Positions 5,923 through 10,869 of a stretch of 10,869 bases of DNA are shown here, piece after piece. The DNA lies in NCBI GenBank assembly GCA_016793585.1, contig JAEUJR010000678.1:1-10869 (forward strand), in the 5' to 3' direction. The notes below the pieces were generated by a model, which did no database searches, was not told where the DNA came from, and worked only from the letters and a program-made list of their open reading frames with translations. Position numbers and translations under genes: made by a program. Source of the DNA: Archangium sp. GTDB taxonomy: Bacteria > Myxococcota > Myxococcia > Myxococcales > Myxococcaceae. The first letter of the stretch is position 1. Each line of letters starts with the position of its first letter.

Positions 5923-7668
5923 TCACTCCCCTTCGCCTTCGAGCCCCGAGATCTGCGACTCGAGCTGATCGAGCAGCTCGGGCGTGATGTCGGGGTTCGC
6001 CAGCTTCGAACGCACGATGTTGATGACCTTCATCTTGAACGTGTCGCCCTTCACGGCCGGCTCGAGCTTCTTCACCCGCGCGAGCAGCTTGTCGGCACGG
6101 CTCTGCGCAGGCTTCGCCTTCTCGATGGGCTTTTTCGGCTCGATGGGCTTCGCGATCACAGGCTTCTTCGGTTCGATCACCCTGGCGGGCTCGACCGGCA
6201 CCACGGGTTTCTCGGGCTCGACGGCCTTCACCGGCTCGACGGGAACGACCGGCTTCTCGGGCTCCACGGCCTTCACGGGCTCGACCGGAACGGACGGCTT
6301 CTCGGTCTCAACGGCCTTCACGGGCTCGACCGGAACGACCGGCTTCTCGGGCTCGGCGACCTTCACCGGCTCGACGGGCGTGACGACGATCGGCTCCTTC
6401 GCACCACCGCCGAACATCAGCGCCAACCCGACACCGATCACCACGACCAGCGCGGCGCCGACGTACAGACCGGTGCGCGAGGGTTTCGGCGGCTCGTCTG
6501 CGACCTCGGGCGTGCGATCGGTGATCGCCTGCTGTGCCGGCGCATTGACGACGGGCTTCTTCGCGACAGGCGCCGTCGCGTTGACCGCCTCGAGGTGCAT
6601 CGACGGGCTCAACGACACGTTCGGCTGCGCCGACAGCTCGGGCATGCGCGCGCTCGACTTCGAGAGTTCCTTGCGGAGCGGCACGATGATCTTCCGCGCG
6701 TCGTCGGCGTTGGCGAAGCGGTTCTCGGGCTTCTTCTCGAGCAGCTTGAGCACCCACTCGTCGATCACGTCGGGCAGCGAGAGCACCTTCTGCGACGGAG
6801 GTGAGGGCTTCTCCTCCTGGTGCTTCATGATCATCTCGACGACCGAGTTGGCGGTGAAGAGCGGTTGGCCGGTGATCAGCTCGTACGCAATGCAGCCCAC
6901 CGCGTAGAGATCGAGCGCCGCAGACACCATGCCGCCGCGCGCCTGTTCGGGCGCCATGTACGCGGGCGTGCCGACCATCAGGCTCGCGTTCGTCTGCGGC
7001 GTCGAGCCGATCACGCCGAGCTTCGCGATGCCGAAGTCGAGCACCTTCACGTAACGGGTGCCGTCGCGCTGCTTGCAGAGGAAGATGTTCGACGGCTTGA
7101 GATCGCGGTGAATGACCCCGGCCGAGTGCGCGGCTCCGAGCGCCGAGAGCAGCTCGTCGAGAATCGTCAGCACCTCGAGCAGCGGCATGATCTTCCGCTC
7201 GTCGCGCAGCGTGTTGATGATGTGCTCGAGCGACTCGCCCTCGAGGTACTCCATCACGATGCACTGGCGGCCATCGGCGAGCTGGCCGAAGCCGAAGACG
7301 TCGATGATGCCGCGGTGGCCGACCTGATTGACGGCGCGCGCTTCGGCGACGAGGCGCTGCACGACGTCGGGGTTCTCGGCGACTTCGGGGCGCAGCACCT
7401 TGATGGCAACGCGCTTGCCGATGACGGGTTGTTCACCCTCGTACACGATGCCCATGCCACCGGCGCCGAGGCGGCCCTTCACGACGTAGCCAGAGACCTG
7501 CGAGCCGATGACGGGGTCGCGATCGTACGCCGACAACAACGCTTCGGGCCGCATGGGCCGAATGGTGTCTTCGTCTCCCGTGACTTCGTTCTCGCCGGTG
7601 AGGGTGTCGTTCTGCCCGCCGGTGTTCATCAGCGCCCGCAGGGGCTTTCGCTGGGTGTCGTCGCTCAT
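5923..7668 (-). CDS. Transmembrane serine/threonine protein kinase with Pro-Glu-Lys repeat tail
   Basis: This 581-residue Hanks-type kinase has a cytoplasmic N-terminal extension (1-55) rich in Thr and Asp/Glu, a possible autophosphorylation region. Its catalytic domain (about 58-335) is complete: glycine loop GRLGAGGMGIVYEG (65-78), Lys90 in AIK, helix-C Glu109, catalytic HRDLKPSN (187-194, Asp189), DFG (211-213), APE (239-241) and Arg317 in the last motif. All essential residues are present, so activity is expected. After a variable linker, one TM helix (about 401-421) leads to an outside portion of 160 residues. That portion has five 15-residue repeats (432-506), then KPIEPKKP-type sequence, and ends in a predicted helical domain (about 522-578). 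No PASTA or other known sensor domain is visible. The ATG at 7666-7668 is chosen because the frame upstream looks non-coding; no Shine-Dalgarno is visible. It is first gene of the operon with the exported protein and sirtuin, divergent from the HTH/TPR gene. Confidence 0.93.
   Translation of the reverse strand: MSDDTQRKPLRALMNTGGQNDTLTGENEVTGDEDTIRPMRPEALLSAYDRDPVIGSQVSGYVVKGRLGAGGMGIVYEGEQPVIGKRVAIKVLRPEVAENPDVVQRLVAEARAVNQVGHRGIIDVFGFGQLADGRQCIVMEYLEGESLEHIINTLRDERKIMPLLEVLTILDELLSALGAAHSAGVIHRDLKPSNIFLCKQRDGTRYVKVLDFGIAKLGVIGSTPQTNASLMVGTPAYMAPEQARGGMVSAALDLYAVGCIAYELITGQPLFTANSVVEMIMKHQEEKPSPPSQKVLSLPDVIDEWVLKLLEKKPENRFANADDARKIIVPLRKELSKSSARMPELSAQPNVSLSPSMHLEAVNATAPVAKKPVVNAPAQQAITDRTPEVADEPPKPSRTGLYVGAALVVVIGVGLALMFGGGAKEPIVVTPVEPVKVAEPEKPVVPVEPVKAVETEKPSVPVEPVKAVEPEKPVVPVEPVKAVEPEKPVVPVEPARVIEPKKPVIAKPIEPKKPIEKAKPAQSRADKLLARVKKLEPAVKGDTFKMKVINIVRSKLANPDITPELLDQLESQISGLEGEGE
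5926..5933 (-). promoter_or_regulatory. Strong Shine-Dalgarno that fixes the start of the exported-protein gene
   Basis: Read on the minus strand this is AAGGGGAG. It is followed after eight bases by ATG at 5915-5917. The kinase stop codon (TGA, 5923-5925) lies between the site and that ATG. A terminating kinase ribosome would therefore sit on this site, which favours re-initiation. It is the clearest ribosome binding site in the window. Confidence 0.6.
6151..6375 (-). repeat. Five tandem 45-bp units inside the kinase gene
   Basis: The units encode 15 residues each, with consensus VEPVKAVEPEKPVVP. Units two to four are nearly identical in protein and very similar in DNA. The first has Val-Ala for Ala-Val, and the fifth is degenerate (VEPARVIEPKKPVIA). 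Such Pro-Glu/Pro-Lys repeats resemble TonB linkers and form extended rods, here placed just after the TM helix to reach across the periplasm. The DNA similarity suggests duplication, and copy number may vary between strains. Confidence 0.9.
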
Positions 7669-7809
7669 ACGGGCCGCTTGAGTGTAGCCAAGAACGTGCG
7701 ATGGCGGGTGGGGATCGTGTCGGCGGGCCCAGCAGGTTCTCGCGAACAATCAAGCGCTTGCGACGCCGTCGACCGAGCATGTCAGCCCCACCTGCTACGT
7801 CTTGGCGTC
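7669..7809. promoter_or_regulatory. Divergent intergenic region between kinase operon and HTH/TPR gene
   Basis: The 141 bp between the two start codons must hold the promoter of the kinase operon and probably that of the HTH/TPR gene. On the minus strand TACACT (7681-7686) fits a -10 element (TAnnnT). It lies only 12 bp before the kinase ATG, which would give an almost leaderless message and fits the lack of a Shine-Dalgarno. No good -35 element lies 16-18 bp upstream of it. No convincing -10 is seen for the plus-strand gene. A short inverted repeat (GTTC, four bases, GAAC) lies at about 7736-7747. If the HTH protein is a regulator, this is the place to look for its operator. Only the location is well supported; the elements are weak. 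Confidence 0.35.
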
Positions 7810-8601
7810 ATGCGGCAGGCCTATTCGATTCGGGAAGTGGCGGGGCTGTTGGGCACCACGGGTGACTCGGCGCGGGCGTTGGTCGAGCTCGTCTGGGGCG
7901 CCCCACGCGACGTCTTCACCTTTCAAGATCTCGTGCTGCTGCGCACCGCACGCGGGCTCATGGAGCGTCGGGTCTCGCGCACCCGCATCGCCCGGGCGCT
8001 CGAGAAGCTACGCAAACAGCTCGCCGATGGTCGGCCGCTCTCGTCGGTCGCCTTGCAGCAGGAAGGTGAAGAGCTGGTCGTCGGCGTCGGCGAAGAGCGT
8101 TGGAACGCCGAGACCGGCCAGTCGCTGCTCGACTTCCACCAGCCCTCACGAGCGGCGACGTGGCACAAGGCGCCGGCGCAGCGTGACGCCGATGCGCTCT
8201 TCGCTCGGGCGGTAGCGCAGGAAGGTGAAGAGTCTCCCGACGCCCTGGCGACGTACACCGAGGCGTTGGCCGTCAATCCGCTCCACGCCGATGCGCACGT
8301 GAACCTTGGCCGTCTGCTCCATCAGCGTGGGTGCCACAAAGAGGCCGAGGCGCACTACACGGCCGCGCTCGTCGCCCGCCCTGCCGACGTGACGGCGACG
8401 TTCAACCTGGCGGTGGTGCTCGACGATCAAGGCCGCATCGACGAGGCCATGAGCCGCTACCGCGAGACGCTCGAGCTCGACCCGCACTGCGTCGATGCGT
8501 ACTTCAACCTCGCGCGCCTCTACGAGCGGAAGGGCGAGAAGATCGCCGCGATTCGCCACCTGAAGGACTACCGGCGGCTGTCGAATCAGGCTCCAGCCTA
8601 G
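7810..8601 (+). CDS. MerR-like helix-turn-helix / TPR fusion protein
   Basis: The 263-residue product is predicted to be cytoplasmic. The N-terminus carries a winged HTH of MerR type: YSIREVAGLLGTT (5-17), then FTFQDLVLLRTARGLMERR (36-54) and a helix RIARALEKLRKQL (59-71). A strand-rich middle region follows (about 79-112). From about residue 126 there are TPR units: a first divergent one (126-158), then 160-193 (HADAHVNLGRLLHQRG), 194-227 (TATFNLAVVLDDQGRIDEAM) and 228-259 (VDAYFNLARLYERKGEK), with the usual Asn-Leu-Gly/Ala and Pro spacing. Such fusions occur in myxobacteria and other deltaproteobacterial lineages and are often annotated as MerR regulators, but the effector is not established. 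It has no C-terminal ligand domain of classic MerR type; the TPRs suggest protein binding instead. It diverges from the kinase, so control of that operon is a reasonable guess. The ATG at 7810 has no clear Shine-Dalgarno. It ends 2 bp from the convergent lipoprotein gene. Confidence 0.82.
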   Translation: MRQAYSIREVAGLLGTTGDSARALVELVWGAPRDVFTFQDLVLLRTARGLMERRVSRTRIARALEKLRKQLADGRPLSSVALQQEGEELVVGVGEERWNAETGQSLLDFHQPSRAATWHKAPAQRDADALFARAVAQEGEESPDALATYTEALAVNPLHADAHVNLGRLLHQRGCHKEAEAHYTAALVARPADVTATFNLAVVLDDQGRIDEAMSRYRETLELDPHCVDAYFNLARLYERKGEKIAAIRHLKDYRRLSNQAPA

Positions 8602-8603
8602 AG

Positions 8604-8966
8604 TCACTGCGTTCCGGCCGCGGGGCGCAGACACACCGAGACCGAGCCACCATCAGACGCGGGCACCGTGCTGTCGCACTTCATCGCGCCGCGAGACGAC
8701 GTCGGGCAGCCGTTCATCATCGCGCACGAGACCGAGCAGTAGCCCTGCGGAGGCCCACCGTCGTTCGACTCGAGGTCGGTCACGCAGATCTGCTGCTCGC
8801 ACTCGGGAGAGCCGAATTGGATCAGTCGGCGATTGGTGGCTCCGGGCGCTGCGGGCTGCAGCACCACGCAGCCGCCATCGGTCCCACGGGGGCAACACGG
8901 AGCGTCGACGGCCGTCGTACAGGCCACCCCGCTCACCAACGCCACTACAGCAATGACCGGCCTCAT
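8604..8966 (-). CDS. Small Cys-rich lipoprotein, unrecognised family
   Basis: This 120-residue exported protein has a short signal sequence (MRPVIAVVALVSGVAC) in which Cys16 is the likely lipidated residue. The lipobox Gly-Val-Ala-Cys is imperfect because Leu or Val is usual at -3. The mature part has ten more cysteines (24, 25, 33, 56, 61, 77, 81, 87, 97, 112), enough for five disulfides, with spacing such as CSVSC and CAMMNGC recalling small EGF-like or knottin folds. Myxobacterial gliding-motility lipoproteins of the CglC type are also small and Cys-rich, and this could be a relative; that is memory-based and weak. The ATG at 8964-8966 is chosen since the hydrophobic core follows directly. 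GTG codons at 8994-8999 would add about ten residues and overlap the upstream stop. It lies 26 bp downstream of the four-TM gene and is likely co-transcribed with it. Its tail abuts the HTH/TPR gene. Confidence 0.75.
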   Translation of the reverse strand: MRPVIAVVALVSGVACTTAVDAPCCPRGTDGGCVVLQPAAPGATNRRLIQFGSPECEQQICVTDLESNDGGPPQGYCSVSCAMMNGCPTSSRGAMKCDSTVPASDGGSVSVCLRPAAGTQ

Positions 8967-8992
8967 CGAGCGGCCAGACGACCACGTTCCCG

Positions 8993-9556
8993 TCACCACC
9001 TCAACCCTCCGCGCAACCCGAGCATCGCAGGCGTGACGTCGACGCCCAGCAGCAGCTCGTCGGTCAGCCGCCCGTTCAACACCGCCAGCACCACATCGAA
9101 CCCGAGAAGAAACGCCCCCTGAATCAGCAGCGCCTGCCCCAGGCCGACGAAGCGCGCATCGGCGGTCGCTTCGCCGCGCTGCCAGAGGAAGGCGCCTGCG
9201 GCGAGATACGCCACGTCGAGCCCGGCGTTCACCAGCAGCACCTTCTGCTGCTTTTCGCCCTCGACGAGGCTCTGCTTCGCGTCGAACGACTTCGGGTCGC
9301 GGCCCCAGTCTGAAATCAGCCCCACCACGCCCAGCGCCAGGTTCACCACGTTCCACGCGGCGTTTCCCAGGTGCAGCCAGCGCAGCCGCTCGTCCTTCTC
9401 GAGGCCGAAGCCGAGGCCGCCGACGACCATGTTCCCCACCGCCCAGCCGCTCAGCACGAACATGGCCGTGCGGTTCGTCGACAGCCGCCGCTCGTTCCAC
9501 GCAGGCAGATCGACCGGAGCCGCCGACACCGACAGACTGACGATCAACGAGAGCAT
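8993..9556 (-). CDS. Small multi-TM membrane protein, function unknown
   Basis: The 187-residue product starts with a signal-like stretch (MLSLIVSLSVSAAP) followed by about four hydrophobic helices near residues 28-51, 63-83, 106-124 and 138-161. Conserved-looking Asn/Trp/Gly features sit in or near them (GWAVGNMVVGGLGFG, NAAWNVVN, NAGLDVAY). From memory this arrangement resembles an uncharacterised DUF family (possibly DUF6992) found in Bacteroidetes and myxobacteria, but I cannot confirm it. A charged loop (SFDAKQSLVEGEKQQK, about 90-105) separates helices two and three. The start is ATG 9554-9556. The open frame extends only 15 codons further, into the intergenic region. No Shine-Dalgarno is seen. 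It is divergent from mutY by 65 bp and lies upstream of the lipoprotein gene in a probable two-gene operon, so an envelope role is likely. Nothing points to a reaction. Confidence 0.75.
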   Translation of the reverse strand: MLSLIVSLSVSAAPVDLPAWNERRLSTNRTAMFVLSGWAVGNMVVGGLGFGLEKDERLRWLHLGNAAWNVVNLALGVVGLISDWGRDPKSFDAKQSLVEGEKQQKVLLVNAGLDVAYLAAGAFLWQRGEATADARFVGLGQALLIQGAFLLGFDVVLAVLNGRLTDELLLGVDVTPAMLGLRGGLRW

Positions 9557-9621
9557 GCGGGATGTACGGCGAACGGTTTTGTTTGTTGCTCGCCCCTGCA
9601 TCTGCTGTGTCTTTCAGGCCG
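9557..9621. promoter_or_regulatory. Divergent intergenic region upstream of mutY
   Basis: These 65 bp separate the start codons of the four-TM gene and mutY. They contain the only clear T-rich patch in this part of the window (GTTTTGTTTGTTG, near 9576-9588), which may ease strand opening for one or both promoters. I cannot identify paired -35 and -10 elements. An in-frame ATG at 9562 would extend MutY by 20 residues and remove most of the region, but that extension has no family character. Confidence 0.3.
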
Positions 9622-10749
9622 ATGGCCTTCGACCCCGCCGAGATCCTCACCGCTGCGAAGTCCAACCGCCGGGCGCTGAAGACCGCGTTGCTCGCCTGGT
9701 TCGATCACAACAAGCGCGATCTGCCCTGGCGCCGCACGAAGGACCCGTACGCGATCTGGATCAGCGAGGTGATGCTCCAGCAGACGCAGGTCGATCGGGT
9801 GATTCCCTACTACCAGCGCTTTCTCGAGACGTTCCCCACCGTCAAAGCCCTCGCTGCGGCCGAGGTCAGCGACGTGCTCTCGGTGTGGCGGGGCCTGGGC
9901 TACTACTCGCGCGCCCGCAACCTGCACGCCGCCGCCACCGAGCTGTCGACCCGCTTCAAGGGAAAGCTGCCGGGCACGGTCGACGAGCTGAAGTCGCTCC
10001 CGGGCTTCGGCCGCTACACCGCGGGAGCCGTCGCCTCGATCGCGTTCGATCGAGAGGCACCGCTGGTCGATGGCAACGTCGCGCGCGTGTTGTCCCGGCT
10101 GTTCGAGCTCGACGGCGCGCCGGGCGACAAGGCCCGCGAGGCCGCCCTGTGGAGCCTCGCCGAGCTGCTCGTTCAAGGTGAGCGGCCGGGAGACTTCAAC
10201 CAGTCACTCATGGAGCTCGGCGCCACCGTCTGTACGCCGTCGAGCCCGACCTGCCTGCTCTGCCCCGTGCAGTCGCAGTGCCGCGCGCTCTCGGCCGGCC
10301 GCGTCGACGAGCTGCCGCCGCCCCGCAAGCTGCCGCCGAGAAAACGCCTCGAGCTCGCCGTCGCCCTGAGCCACCGAGATGGAAACGTGCTGCTCGCCCG
10401 CCGCGCCGAGAAGGGGCTCTTCGGGGGCCTGTGGGAGATGCCGGCCCTCATCGTCGAGCCGGGCGTGAACCCCTACGCAGCGCTGAGGAAGCTGTTCGGC
10501 AAACGCTCCACCATCGGCCCCGAGATGCTGGTGCTCGAGCGCACGCTCACGCATCGCGATCTCGTGCTGCGCCTGTTCCCCGTCGCCCTGCCACCCCGCC
10601 TCAAGCTGCCGCCCGAGGCGTATCTGGAGTGGAGGTGGGTGCCGCGCGAAGAGGCGAAGGCCCTCGGCATGAGCTCGGCCATGGAGTCGGCGCTCGACGA
10701 GGTGCTGCCCCTCGAAGCCATGAAGGGGCGCCGCCCGAAGAAGAAGTGA
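9622..10749 (+). CDS. mutY: A/G-specific adenine glycosylase MutY
   Basis: This 375-residue base-excision repair enzyme removes adenine mispaired with 8-oxoguanine or guanine. The N-terminal helical domain shows LPWRRTKDPYAIWISEVMLQ (34-53) with catalytic Glu49, GLGYYSRARNL (91-101), the helix-hairpin-helix LPGFGRYTAGAVAS (126-139) and Asp150 in VDGNVARV. The 4Fe-4S cluster loop is intact: Cys204-x6-Cys211-x2-Cys214-x5-Cys220. The C-terminal NUDIX-like domain (about 243-365) that recognises 8-oxoG is present, with GLFGGLWEMP (265-274). Its recognition loop reads Leu-Thr-His (309-311) where many MutY proteins have Phe-Ser-His; the His is kept. A Lys/Arg tail (RRPKKK) ends the protein. Length is close to the family norm (350-370). 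The start at 9622 fits family N-termini, although its Shine-Dalgarno is weak and too close (AGG, three bases before ATG); ATG 9562 is an alternative. It is probably transcribed alone. Confidence 0.96.
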   Translation: MAFDPAEILTAAKSNRRALKTALLAWFDHNKRDLPWRRTKDPYAIWISEVMLQQTQVDRVIPYYQRFLETFPTVKALAAAEVSDVLSVWRGLGYYSRARNLHAAATELSTRFKGKLPGTVDELKSLPGFGRYTAGAVASIAFDREAPLVDGNVARVLSRLFELDGAPGDKAREAALWSLAELLVQGERPGDFNQSLMELGATVCTPSSPTCLLCPVQSQCRALSAGRVDELPPPRKLPPRKRLELAVALSHRDGNVLLARRAEKGLFGGLWEMPALIVEPGVNPYAALRKLFGKRSTIGPEMLVLERTLTHRDLVLRLFPVALPPRLKLPPEAYLEWRWVPREEAKALGMSSAMESALDEVLPLEAMKGRRPKKK

Positions 10750-10815
10750 ACCGCAGCGCGTTACGCTTCCCTTTCGCGCTTCTGCCTGACGCATGTAGGG
10801 TGCTCCGAGATTCAC

Positions 10816-10869
10816 GTGCTCCCCGCCCGGTTTGCATCGTTGTTGCTCGCCCTGCTCCTCGCCGGAGCG
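10816..10869 (+). CDS. 5' end of an exported protein (first 18 codons, partial)
   Basis: From GTG 10816-10818 the frame runs open to the window edge. It encodes MLPARFASLLLALLLAGA: one Arg, then a Leu/Ala hydrophobic core ending Ala-Gly-Ala. That is a typical signal peptide start, either Sec type or a lipoprotein if a Cys follows. The gene lies 66 bp after mutY, in the same reading frame. No ATG is available between the mutY stop and this GTG. Upstream, TAGGGT (10796-10801) could be a weak -10. The mature protein lies outside the window, so nothing can be said of its role. Confidence 0.6.
   Translation, partial: MLPARFASLLLALLLAGA

Noticed and set aside
5984..6907. Long plus-strand frame with Gly/Thr/Ser-Phe repeats, resembling a structural repeat protein.
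   Set aside because: It is the exact antisense of the kinase repeat region. The repeat comes from the 45-bp units, and the kinase frame has clear domains.
9562..9621. 20-residue N-terminal extension of MutY from ATG 9562.
   Set aside because: The extension has no similarity to MutY N-termini and would leave 5 bp between divergent starts. It is kept only as an alternative.
10753..10785. Imperfect hairpin after mutY (GCAGCGCG paired with CGCG and CTGC).
   Set aside because: It has a 14-base loop, a three-base bulge and no T run, so it is not a convincing intrinsic terminator.
10772..10801. TTTCGC and TAGGGT as a promoter for the right-edge gene.
   Set aside because: The -35 match is poor. 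It is mentioned only as a weak -10 in that gene's entry.

Overview
The window is GC-rich DNA, roughly two thirds G+C by eye, with strongly GC-biased third codon positions. It reads as a chromosomal segment of a myxobacterium-like organism (phylum Myxococcota). That placement is an inference. It rests on a one-TM serine/threonine kinase with a TonB-like Pro/Glu/Lys tail, a MerR-HTH/TPR fusion protein, a Cys-rich lipoprotein beside a small multi-TM protein, and secreted proteins with Pro-rich linkers. No RNA genes, insertion sequences, phage genes or CRISPR arrays are visible.

Layout from left to right. A partial upstream ORF (1-117) overlaps by ATGA a SUKH/SMI1-KNR4 domain protein (114-650). 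A PAP2-type membrane phosphatase or phosphotransferase lies on the minus strand (641-1786). Diverging from it by only 37 bp is an 820-residue fused membrane/spermidine-synthase-like protein (1824-4286). A minus-strand operon follows, transcribed right to left: serine/threonine kinase (5923-7668), exported Pro-rich two-TM protein (4985-5917) and class III sirtuin (4263-4994). A MerR-HTH/TPR protein diverges from the kinase (7810-8601). Next come a minus-strand pair, a four-TM protein (8993-9556) and a Cys-rich lipoprotein (8604-8966). Divergent from that pair is the adenine glycosylase MutY (9622-10749). The right edge holds the first 18 codons of an exported protein (10816-10869).

The genes are packed very tightly. 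All three convergent junctions overlap or abut: 10 bp overlap, 24 bp overlap and 2 bp gap. The divergent gaps are 37, 141 and 65 bp, and no stretch without a gene reaches 300 bp. I see no convincing intrinsic terminator.

The most interesting unit is the kinase/exported-protein/sirtuin operon. It joins a membrane kinase with a periplasm-spanning repeat tail to a sirtuin carrying the Tyr-x-x-Arg acyl pocket of desuccinylases. Second is the spermidine-synthase-like fusion, whose usual catalytic acidic motif is missing. Most other genes look like ordinary members of known families.
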